Translations under genes and position numbers: made by a program
Assembly (NCBI GenBank): GCA_963840665.1
Contig: CAWIZO010000006.1
Coordinates: 1-64,000, forward strand
DNA length: 64,000 bases
Origin: DATFTE01 sp963840665
GTDB lineage: Bacteria; Acidobacteriota; Terriglobia; Terriglobales; Acidobacteriaceae
Direction of reading: 5' to 3'
Shown: piece after piece, positions 18,867 to 26,358 of the stretch
Numbering within the stretch: the stretch's first letter is position 1
Layout: the number at the start of each line of letters is the position of its first letter
The notes under the pieces: model-generated
What the model was told of the DNA's origin: nothing
Databases searched by the model: none
What the model saw: the letters and a program-made list of their open reading frames with translations, nothing else

Positions 18867-19732
18867 TACTGACCACTGTCTCCGTTCTTTTCATCTATCG
18901 CGCCCGGCGCTTCAATGCCAGCGCGCACCGCGAACGGCAAGTGTTGCCAGGTAGGTATACGTTGTTGCTTGGACACAATGATGCCGGCGACGATGCCGAA
19001 TCCGATCTGGGAAATGACGAACCAGAACCAGTCAATCCGCTGCTTGAGCGTGGGATCCAGCGCCTCGAGGATGCTATGGATCAGACCAGACCACAGAATA
19101 GGAGCGATCACGCCTCCGAACAGAACCGGGCGCCGAGGAAACATCGGAAGTGCCGCGCCATAGAGAAGCCCAACGAGCACAGAACAAATCAGGTGCAGGA
19201 TCGCCGCAATGATCAACGCGTCCCAATGGAAGGCCGCAATTTGCTCAGTGGTTACTCTTGCTGGAAAGAATCCAGCCGACAGAAGATTGATCGGATACCA
19301 GATACCGTGGCCGCTGATAACTCCGTAAAGAACTGCCAGAACAGCCATGGCTGCGCCTCCAGCTAAGCCACCTTTTACACCCGCTGAAATCGGATAGATC
19401 TCCAGGGGCAGTCGAGCCCGGTTCAGTTCCTGGGTCTTCCATTCGACCCGCGCGACTTGCGGGCGGCTGGTTTCGGCAGTTGGTACGCTGTCCACGATTG
19501 GCATCGGTTCCTGCTTTTCGCGCGGCAGCACCTCACCAAACCACCCAACACATCCGGAGACCGCGAGGATCGCGCCAAGAATGCTGACGGAGGCGCTAGT
19601 AACTAATCCCGCGAATACCAAGGTAAGGCCGAAGGCCAAGATGATCGGCCATGCCGTAGGGGCGGGCAATTCGATCGTGCGCAGCCCTTGATTTCCCGTC
19701 TCACTCGGGACGTCCAGCATTTTCGTTGTCAT
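18866..19732 (-). CDS. Polytopic membrane protein of the oxidase operon, unknown function
   Basis: A 288-residue protein with two helices near the N-terminus (WPIILAFGLTLVFAGLV, SVSILGAILAVSGCVGWFG), a cytoplasmic linker of about 55 residues, and four or five further helices (GGLAGGAAMAVLAVLYGVIS ... IGFGIVAGIIVS). The N-terminal pair is the size and place expected for a small oxidase subunit IV (CtaF-like). The C-terminal part is not recognised. It lies 15 bases downstream of ctaE and overlaps the dihaem cytochrome gene. A fusion of an oxidase accessory subunit with an extra membrane domain is possible but unproven. Confidence 0.75.
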   Translation of the reverse strand: MTTKMLDVPSETGNQGLRTIELPAPTAWPIILAFGLTLVFAGLVTSASVSILGAILAVSGCVGWFGEVLPREKQEPMPIVDSVPTAETSRPQVARVEWKTQELNRARLPLEIYPISAGVKGGLAGGAAMAVLAVLYGVISGHGIWYPINLLSAGFFPARVTTEQIAAFHWDALIIAAILHLICSVLVGLLYGAALPMFPRRPVLFGGVIAPILWSGLIHSILEALDPTLKQRIDWFWFVISQIGFGIVAGIIVSKQQRIPTWQHLPFAVRAGIEAPGAIDEKNGDSGQ

Positions 19733-19747
19733 CTTCCAATCCTTCCT

Positions 19748-20344
19748 TCATCGCCCAATGACATACACGACGGTGAAAACCACAATCCACACCACGTCGA
19801 CGAAATGCCAGTAGAGCGACAAGACGTCGACGCGCTCAGCGTGCTCTGATCTGACGTGTCCGAGAAACGTCAACGCCATTACGATGGAGAGACTCACAAG
19901 ACCAACCACTACGTGAAAACCGTGCAGGCCGACCAACGAGTAATAAGTTGTTCCGAACAGGTTCGTGGTGATCGTCAATCCCTCGTGGTAAATGAGCCGG
20001 TGCCATTCCGTCGTTGTCCCGTACATGAAAGCTGCGCCCAGCGTGATCGTTGCGAACCACCAAAGTTTGAAAGCGCGGATGCTACCCTGACGAAGAAACT
20101 TTGCAGCCAGGTGAATCGTGAGACTGCTCGAAAGCAAACAGATCGTGTAAAAGATCGGGACACTGAGAACGTCCTTCGGCATCGGGCCGGTCAGACTTTT
20201 CCCGATATAAAAGACGTAAGCCACCACAAAGATCGTGAAGATCGCGGCTTCAGCGGCGATCAGGCTTAACATTCCGACGCGTCCGCGATCGGGACGATCC
20301 CACTCAATTCTCCCTTCCGCCACAGCCATGGATGTTGTGTTCAT
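19748..20344 (-). CDS. ctaE: Cytochrome c oxidase subunit III
   Basis: A 198-residue short-form subunit III with five predicted helices. Family features include the opening GMLSLIAAEAAIFTIFVVAY, a Glu-containing helix (conserved near the lipid-binding site), and the C-terminal GLHGFHVVVGLV and LYWHFVDVVWIVVFTVVYV. It lies 12 bases downstream of ctaD. It stabilises subunit I and its proton uptake path (family knowledge). Confidence 0.9.
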   Translation of the reverse strand: MNTTSMAVAEGRIEWDRPDRGRVGMLSLIAAEAAIFTIFVVAYVFYIGKSLTGPMPKDVLSVPIFYTICLLSSSLTIHLAAKFLRQGSIRAFKLWWFATITLGAAFMYGTTTEWHRLIYHEGLTITTNLFGTTYYSLVGLHGFHVVVGLVSLSIVMALTFLGHVRSEHAERVDVLSLYWHFVDVVWIVVFTVVYVIGR

Positions 20345-20356
20345 CAGAGTTTCCCT

Positions 20357-22030
20357 CTATTCGTACTTCCAGTCCGGATCGTCCGGATGCTTCAAGTCCC
20401 AGAGTGGACGCCGGCTCTTAACAACCGGGATCGAGGCGAAGTTATAAGCGGGAGGTGGCGAATTCGTGGACCACTCGAGTGTCCAGGCATCCCAAGGATC
20501 GCTTCCCGCCGCTTTGCCCCGGAAATAGGACCAGAGCAGGTTTGCCAGGAAGACCAAAATCCCCGCAGCCTGGAAGAAAACTCCAATGGTCACAATGAAA
20601 TTCCATATGTCCCAACCCCGCCCCGGTTCATAGGTGTAGATCCTTCGCGGCATGCCGAGCAGTCCGGGGATATGCATGAAGTCGAAGGTGAGGTGGAAGC
20701 CGACCATGAAAAGCCAGAAATGTAATTTGCCGAGTGTCTCGCTGTACATCTTCCCCGTCATCTTAGGGAACCAGTAGTAAAAGGCCCCGAAAAGACAGAA
20801 GAGGATGCCGCCGACGATTACGTAGTGAAAATGCGCAACCACGAAATATGAATTTCCTAAGTGCCAGTCGAAGGGGGCCGCGCCCTGCATGACTCCCGTG
20901 AGACCGGCGATCAAGAACTGGAAAAGAAAAGCAACGCAGAACAGCATCGGAGTTTTGAACTCAATCTTTCCGCCCCACATGGTTGCCAGCCAGTTGAAGA
21001 TCTTGATGCCGGTCGGAACCGCGATGGCCATGGTCGAGATCACGAAAAAGTTGTTGGCAGCTGAGCTCATACCCACAGTAAACATGTGATGCGCCCATAC
21101 ACTCATGCTGATGAACCCAATCGCGATCGTGGCCCCTACCATCACTGGGTAACCGAAGATCGGCTTGCGGGAAAACACCGGGATGATTTCTGAGGCGAAG
21201 GCGAAGGCCGGCAGGACAAGGACATAAACTTCGGGATGCCCGAAGATCCAGAAGAAATGCATCCAGATGACAGCGGAGCCTCCCGCCTGAGTGTCGAAGA
21301 AGTGCCCGCCGAGATAACGGTCGATCACCAGCATGATCTGCGCCGCTGTCAGCGGGCTGACACAAAGGATCACCAATCCGGCCATCACAAGGTTGAGCCA
21401 GGCGAACAACGGCATTTTGGCCAGCGTCATTCCCGGGCAGCGCATGCAGAGCACGGTAGCGATGATATTGACTGCCGCGCCGATACTGCCAAAGCCTGAG
21501 ACCAACAGCGCCAGAGTCCAGAAGTCCGTGCTATGGCCAATTGAAAACGTTTGCGAGGTTAGCGGTGCGTAGGCGAACCACCCCACGTCGGGAGCGTTAC
21601 CGGCTCCATACAGTCCGTTGCCCCCCACCAGACTGAAGTAAAGAAGCAGGCCACCGAAAGCGGTCATCCAGAAACTGAAAGCATTCAGACGTGGGAAAGC
21701 CATATCCCGCGCCCCAATCATGAGTGGCATGAGGTAGTTCGCGAATCCGAACATGACGGTCATGATCACGAAGAAGATCATGGTCGTTCCGTGCATGGTG
21801 AACAGCCGGTTGAATACCTGGGGCGAAATAAAGTCGTTGTGCGGACGGATGAGCTGGATGCGGATAATCATCGCCTCGATCCCGGCGATCAGGAGAAACG
21901 TCATTGCATAAAGCATGTACAGGATCCCCAGCCGTTTGTGATCGACGGTCGTAACCCAGTCGTGCAGCCTGGCGACAGTAGGACGCGATGCTAGCTCCGT
22001 TCTCGGCAGTACGACGGCATCAGTCGACAT
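20357..22030 (-). CDS. ctaD: Cytochrome c oxidase subunit I (caa3 type)
   Basis: The catalytic haem-copper subunit, 557 residues. The segment HPEVYVLVLPAF carries the CuB His, the Glu of the D-channel and the cross-linked Tyr, placing it in the A1 group. Further CuB ligands lie in WAHHMFTVGM, and haem ligands in FTMHGTTMIFFV and HFHYVIVGG. N-terminal VTTVDHKRLGILYMLY is typical of the family. It lies 33 bases downstream of ctaC. The protein reduces oxygen to water while pumping protons across the cytoplasmic membrane. Confidence 0.95.
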   Translation of the reverse strand: MSTDAVVLPRTELASRPTVARLHDWVTTVDHKRLGILYMLYAMTFLLIAGIEAMIIRIQLIRPHNDFISPQVFNRLFTMHGTTMIFFVIMTVMFGFANYLMPLMIGARDMAFPRLNAFSFWMTAFGGLLLYFSLVGGNGLYGAGNAPDVGWFAYAPLTSQTFSIGHSTDFWTLALLVSGFGSIGAAVNIIATVLCMRCPGMTLAKMPLFAWLNLVMAGLVILCVSPLTAAQIMLVIDRYLGGHFFDTQAGGSAVIWMHFFWIFGHPEVYVLVLPAFAFASEIIPVFSRKPIFGYPVMVGATIAIGFISMSVWAHHMFTVGMSSAANNFFVISTMAIAVPTGIKIFNWLATMWGGKIEFKTPMLFCVAFLFQFLIAGLTGVMQGAAPFDWHLGNSYFVVAHFHYVIVGGILFCLFGAFYYWFPKMTGKMYSETLGKLHFWLFMVGFHLTFDFMHIPGLLGMPRRIYTYEPGRGWDIWNFIVTIGVFFQAAGILVFLANLLWSYFRGKAAGSDPWDAWTLEWSTNSPPPAYNFASIPVVKSRRPLWDLKHPDDPDWKYE

Positions 22031-22063
22031 CGGGCGATCTCCTCAAGGTCTCTAACGAAGTGC

Positions 22064-23212
22064 TCACTGAAGGGTCTCCAAATAGGCTGCCAATGCGTTT
22101 AGCTCCTGCTCGTTCAACTGCATCGCGGGCATTAAGGAACCAGGCTTGAGGGCGTCGGGATTTCGAATCCAGAGCCGGAGATTTTCCGGGGTGTTCGCGG
22201 CTGCTCCGGCCGCAATCGTGTCCCGGCTCATCAGGTGCGTGAGGTCCGGGCCGAACCGACCGTTAGCCACTGTCCCCGACACGGTGTGGCAGTTGATGCA
22301 GGCGGTCGTCTCGAATATCCGTTGTCCTTGAGAAACAGCGTCATTCACAAACGCTGGCTTGCGCTGCTGTTGAATCCACCGATCGAATTCATCTTTCGAC
22401 TGAACATAAACACGCAGCAACATCTTCGCGTGCTGCGTGCCGCAATACTGTGCACACTGGCCGAGGTAAACTCCAATCTCTTGCGGGTCGATCCACATGC
22501 TGTTGGGGTGGTTGGGAATCAGGTCAGTCTTGCCGGCCAGTCGAGGGACCCAAAAACTGTGGTCGGTATCGGCGGATAGCAGCGTAATGAATGTCGGGGT
22601 CGGATGGCTCGGATCACTTATAGGCACATGCAGTTCATTCGCCGTTACCACGCCTAGATCCGGATACCGATATTCCCACCAGAACTGGTGGCCGATTGCT
22701 GTAACCGCGATCGCGTTGCTAGGCGGCGAGGTTTTCTGAACGATGGCAATGACTCGCGCTGTCGCCATGAACAAGGCGACGACGATGAGAATCGGAAGGA
22801 TCGTCCAGGCCAATTCCACCTGGTTGCTGCCGTACACCTGGGGAGGCTCTCGGCCATCGTCATTCTTTTTCTTCCTGAACTTCACGACGCAGTAAAGCAG
22901 CAAGGAGAATACGACTAAGAAAATGGCTCCTGTAACCGCCAGCACAAACAAGGACAATCCGAAGATCGTTTTGGCCGGGGTCGACTCGGGAGCAAAGATA
23001 TTTGTCGGGCTCAAGGGATGGGACGTGCCGGCAAAGGCTGCCACTGGACCGCAGATCCAAACGAGAAGCAGCGACGGCAACACTCGCAAGTTACCTGAGC
23101 CACGAGATTGCAATGAGTCTCCTTCGTTCAGCGGGTCGCCTAATCGCAGGGAATCAACGGTCCGCCACTGCTTATGTCGGCTTGCCGCCCGCTGCATCGA
23201 CGAGTTGGACAT
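22064..23212 (-). CDS. ctaC: Cytochrome c oxidase subunit II with fused cytochrome c
   Basis: Electron-entry subunit of a caa3 oxidase. A signal peptide (VLPSLLLVWICGPVAAFAG) is followed by two membrane helices and the cupredoxin domain with the CuA site GQCAQYCGTQHAKM (Cys-x3-Cys-x3-His-x2-Met). A C-terminal cytochrome c domain carries CINCH at about residue 305 and a Met region in SLMPAMQL. The frame opens at 23212, giving 382 residues, but the first 40 residues look non-signal. A TTG at 23089, directly before the signal peptide, is a good alternative start. It is the first gene of the nine-gene operon. Confidence 0.92.
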   Translation of the reverse strand: MSNSSMQRAASRHKQWRTVDSLRLGDPLNEGDSLQSRGSGNLRVLPSLLLVWICGPVAAFAGTSHPLSPTNIFAPESTPAKTIFGLSLFVLAVTGAIFLVVFSLLLYCVVKFRKKKNDDGREPPQVYGSNQVELAWTILPILIVVALFMATARVIAIVQKTSPPSNAIAVTAIGHQFWWEYRYPDLGVVTANELHVPISDPSHPTPTFITLLSADTDHSFWVPRLAGKTDLIPNHPNSMWIDPQEIGVYLGQCAQYCGTQHAKMLLRVYVQSKDEFDRWIQQQRKPAFVNDAVSQGQRIFETTACINCHTVSGTVANGRFGPDLTHLMSRDTIAAGAAANTPENLRLWIRNPDALKPGSLMPAMQLNEQELNALAAYLETLQ

Positions 23213-23570
23213 TGACCAGGGGTCGCCAAGGAACTACGTCTGCAATTCATTGCTTTGCAACACCTATGTGCCGCTTGGTGTTCGCTCAACATATGCAAGG
23301 CGCCTGCCAAACTGTGATTGAGTTGGAGAAGCAGCGGTAGTCATTAAATGCTACGAAACTGAGGTTGGCGAAATTGTCACTTCAATAACTCTGCTTCAGC
23401 AAGTGTCCGCGGTCCGACACGTGGAGTCCAACCGGAGTCCTCGCGTGGTCACGCCGTCGTCAACCCACCAGTGGATCGAACGGGCCGCCGTAGCCTTTGT
23501 GGGATGCTTTGTCGGCAGATTGCGTGCTGGTCCACATTGAAAGCAGGCAGGTTAGGTCGCAGCTAATTCC
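23213..23570. other. Promoter region of the oxidase operon; no gene seen
   Basis: This stretch separates the minus-strand respiratory operon from plus-strand genes and must hold the ctaC promoter. I see no clear -35/-10 pair, repeat or riboswitch-like structure that I can defend. Confidence 0.4.
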
Positions 23571-23813
23571 GTGGACCAGAATCTCCGCCAAAATCGAATT
23601 CCGCAATTCGCAGGTCTTCAGTTGGACGGAAAGCTGCTGAGTTCTCTGGATGCCTTCGACCAAAGACTGAGGCATTTTCGTTCGCGCCTCGGGGCCAAAT
23701 CGCCGCTCGAGGAGGTGCTGACGACCATGCGCCAGCGGGCAAGATTCGACGTTGATAAGATCAAGCCTCAGGACCTCGCAGGTACTGGAGGTCCGCCTGA
23801 CGAAGAGGCTTGA
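23571..23813 (+). CDS. Possible small hypothetical protein
   Basis: An 80-codon frame beginning with GTG reads a hydrophilic helical sequence (LQLDGKLLSSLDAFDQRLRH, LEEVLTTMRQRARFDVDKIK). No family was recognised and the ribosome binding site is weak. Its stop lies 8 bases before the ATG of the next gene on the same strand, which supports a short operon of three genes. Confidence 0.45.
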   Translation: MDQNLRQNRIPQFAGLQLDGKLLSSLDAFDQRLRHFRSRLGAKSPLEEVLTTMRQRARFDVDKIKPQDLAGTGGPPDEEA

Positions 23814-23821
23814 GTTGCCTT

Positions 23822-24217
23822 ATGCCCCTACCTCGATGGGTCGCGCACTTCAACCTGTACGTCACCAACCGGATTCTTGGACCTCTCGCCACATGGGTTC
23901 CAGGAATGGGCGTTGTTATCCACGTCGGACGGAAGAGCCAGCGTCAATATCGAACGCCTGTAATGGTGTTTCGCCGAGGCAACAGATTCATCATTGCTCT
24001 CACGTACGGACGCGACTCACAGTGGGTCCAGAATGTGCTCGCAGCCAACGGCTGTGAACTAATAACGCACAACCGCAAGTTGCAACTCTCGCACGCCCAC
24101 GTGTTCCATGACCCGCGGCGTGAAAGCATGCCCGCCTTTGTCCGGTTAGCTCTTGGAACCCTCAAAGTGTCCGACTTTCTGGAACTCACGATTGACCTAG
24201 ATACAGCATCACAATGA
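23822..24217 (+). CDS. Deazaflavin-dependent nitroreductase-like (DDN/PNPOx-fold) protein
   Basis: A 131-residue protein with the pattern of the nitroreductase family deazaflavin-dependent oxidoreductases: NLYVTNRILGPLATWVPG, then VVIHVGRKSQRQYRTPVMVF, then FIIALTYGRDSQWVQNVLAA. These split-barrel proteins bind F420 or a related flavin; many act on quinones or unidentified substrates. ATG 23822 is chosen over an upstream TTG (23810) that overlaps the preceding stop. The end overlaps the following HTH gene by four bases (ATGA), implying co-translation. Whether this organism makes F420 cannot be seen from the window. Confidence 0.7.
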   Translation: MPLPRWVAHFNLYVTNRILGPLATWVPGMGVVIHVGRKSQRQYRTPVMVFRRGNRFIIALTYGRDSQWVQNVLAANGCELITHNRKLQLSHAHVFHDPRRESMPAFVRLALGTLKVSDFLELTIDLDTASQ

Positions 24218-24528
24218 GGTATCCCAAACAGTCAAAAATCAGCAAGAAGCCGTCAAGCCCACCGGAGGCTCTGAGGGGCTGGAAAAAGATTGCCGAATTT
24301 CTTGGCGAGCCAATTTCGGTCGTGAAGCGCTGGAGATCGGAAGGAATGCCGGTTGTCGAACAAGGGCGATTTGTTACGAGTTCCCCGCAGCAGTTGAGCG
24401 CATGGCTCGGACGGGAATCCGGCAAGCCGGTGCACATCGTGACACCCGAAACTGACCTTGCTTCGGAATTGAAGCGCGGGATCGCCTTCGCGCGCCAGAA
24501 CGATAACGATGAAAAACATAAGAAATAG
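24214..24528 (+). CDS. Small helix-turn-helix protein
   Basis: A 104-residue protein with the phrase GWKKIAEFLGEPISVVKRWR followed by EGMPVV, matching the excisionase/MerR-like winged helix often seen in Acidobacteriota sequences as 'GWKEIAxYLG...VxRWExxxGLPV'. The C-terminal third is charged and probably flexible. The ATG overlaps the stop of the deazaflavin-reductase-like gene, so it may regulate or simply be carried with that gene. Targets are unknown. Confidence 0.65.
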   Translation: MRYPKQSKISKKPSSPPEALRGWKKIAEFLGEPISVVKRWRSEGMPVVEQGRFVTSSPQQLSAWLGRESGKPVHIVTPETDLASELKRGIAFARQNDNDEKHKK

Positions 24529-24698
24529 CCTTCGCCCTGCAGTCTCCGTGCGGTCCGGCTAACGTTCCGCGCTTCTTCGCTAATCGTGAATTCCAGAAAA
24601 TCGGATACATTCAGGATCCCGGCTTACAAGGGGCGCAGGCCGAGACCATCGTGTTGGCTCGGGCCCCATGAATTACTTGCGATAACTCGGCTCCGAAC

Positions 24699-26003
24699 TC
24701 ACGCGATCATTACTGCCATGGGGACGCTGCTGTACCCACGCCCGATCACTACAATCCCCGTCTCGGTCACATGCCATCCGCGGGCGCGATCAGCTTCGAG
24801 GTCGTGGCCGACGGTGGCGCCCTCGGGAATGCGGATGTTCTTGTCCACGATAGCGCGGCGCAGCTTGGCACGGCGCCCGATGTCGCAGTTGTCCATGATG
24901 ACGCAGCTTTCGACCTCGGCTCCTGCGTGGACACGCACACCGCGTCCCAGAATCGACTTCCGCACCAGGCCGCCGGAAAGAATGCATCCCCCCGAGACGA
25001 TGCTGTCGAGCGCTTCGCCCCGGCGTCCTTCTTCGTCGAACACGAACTTCGCCGGAGGATCGGGATAGCTCGTGCTGCGCACCGGCCACTCGCGGTTGTA
25101 CAGATTCAGATCGGGCTTAACCTGGTTTAGGTCCATGTTGGCTTCGTAGTAGGCTTCGATCGTACCGACGTCACGCCAGTAGGGAACAGAATCTTCGACC
25201 TCACCGGGGATGCGGTTGCTTTCAAAATTGTAAGCGTACATTGGCGCCTTGCCGGCGAGTCGGGGCAGGATATCTTTGCCGAAATCGTGATGACTGCCGG
25301 GCGTCTTCGCATCGGCCATAAGAAGTTCCAGAAGCGTGGGCGTGGAGAAGATGTAGTTGCCCATCGAGGCATAGACGCGATGGGGATCGCCCGGCATGGT
25401 CGGCGCGTTCGGGTTCTTTTCGTGAAAGGCCATAATACGGCCTGCGTCGTTGACCTCGATTACGCCGAACTCGCGCGCGTGGGTTCGCGCCACCGGGATG
25501 GCAGCTACCGTGACATCGGCGCGCTTCGCTCGGTGAAAATCAATCATGCCGGCCACATTCATGCGGTAAATATGGTCCGCCCCAAAAATCGCCACCAGGT
25601 GGGGGTCGGACTGCTCGATCAGATTAATATTCTGATAAATCGCGTCGGCAGTGCCCTGGTACCACGACTCGTTTTCCGAACGCATTTGCGCAGGTACGTT
25701 GATGAGGAAGTGGCTCTTCAGCAGCCCGCCGAACTGCCAGCCCTCGCTCAGATGCTGCAGCAGCGATTGGCTAAGGAACTGAGTGAGCACGTAAATAGAG
25801 TGAATGCCGGAATTGACGAAGTTGCTGAGGACAAAATCGATGATCCGGTACTTGCCTCCGAAGGGAACAGCGGGCTTGGCGCGTTCGCGGGTCAAGGGAT
25901 AAAGCCGGGTGCCTTTGCCTCCGGCCAGCACGATGCCCAGAACCTTCAGATGGGAACTGGTCTGGGGGACGGATTCTTGTGGGTGAAACTTGTTGTTAGC
26001 CAA
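24699..26003 (-). CDS. glgC: Glucose-1-phosphate adenylyltransferase
   Basis: This enzyme makes ADP-glucose from ATP and glucose 1-phosphate, the committed step of bacterial glycogen synthesis. The nucleotidyltransferase start LGIVLAGGKGTRLYPLT, the sugar-binding stretch AKPAVPFGGKYRIIDFVLSN, WYQGTADAIYQN, FGADHIYRM, and the C-terminal left-handed beta-helix (ILSGGLVRKSILGRGVRVHA, CVIMDNCDIGRRAKLRRAIV) are all present. At 434 residues the length is normal. It is transcribed in the same direction as treY but 355 bases downstream of it, so it may have its own promoter. Confidence 0.93.
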   Translation of the reverse strand: MANNKFHPQESVPQTSSHLKVLGIVLAGGKGTRLYPLTRERAKPAVPFGGKYRIIDFVLSNFVNSGIHSIYVLTQFLSQSLLQHLSEGWQFGGLLKSHFLINVPAQMRSENESWYQGTADAIYQNINLIEQSDPHLVAIFGADHIYRMNVAGMIDFHRAKRADVTVAAIPVARTHAREFGVIEVNDAGRIMAFHEKNPNAPTMPGDPHRVYASMGNYIFSTPTLLELLMADAKTPGSHHDFGKDILPRLAGKAPMYAYNFESNRIPGEVEDSVPYWRDVGTIEAYYEANMDLNQVKPDLNLYNREWPVRSTSYPDPPAKFVFDEEGRRGEALDSIVSGGCILSGGLVRKSILGRGVRVHAGAEVESCVIMDNCDIGRRAKLRRAIVDKNIRIPEGATVGHDLEADRARGWHVTETGIVVIGRGYSSVPMAVMIA

Positions 26004-26358
26004 GCGGTCCTCCTAAAACTGCCCTTAAGCGGGAAGTTTTCAAAGACCACCGTTAGATGGCGGCTGAGAGGGATCCGTCTAGGACTTTCTGGATGACGGT
26101 GTTTTCCGGGAACAGGCGACTCCCTGGCAAGGGCCTGGAATGTCCGCCTACGCAATACCTCGAGGAAAAGTGTGGCGCAACCTGGATTCTCTAGCACGGC
26201 TGCGCATCAGGTGCCGCAAGTTGTTAGAGCCCAATCGTCTGCAAAGCAACAGCTTTGCGATTCTTCAACCACGACAAAACACCTAAGTGTCCATAAAGGA
26301 GCGAGTTTATTCTCGAGACGTAGTCATCTTGCTGCGATGCGTAATTCATTCCCAATTG
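26004..26358. other. Intergenic between treY and glgC, nothing recognised
   Basis: No conserved frame was found on either strand. It would hold the glgC promoter (minus strand). No RNA structure or repeat stands out. Confidence 0.45.

Noticed and set aside
25287..26096. 269-codon plus-strand frame antisense to glgC
   Set aside because: Covered by glgC on the minus strand and without protein-like motifs.
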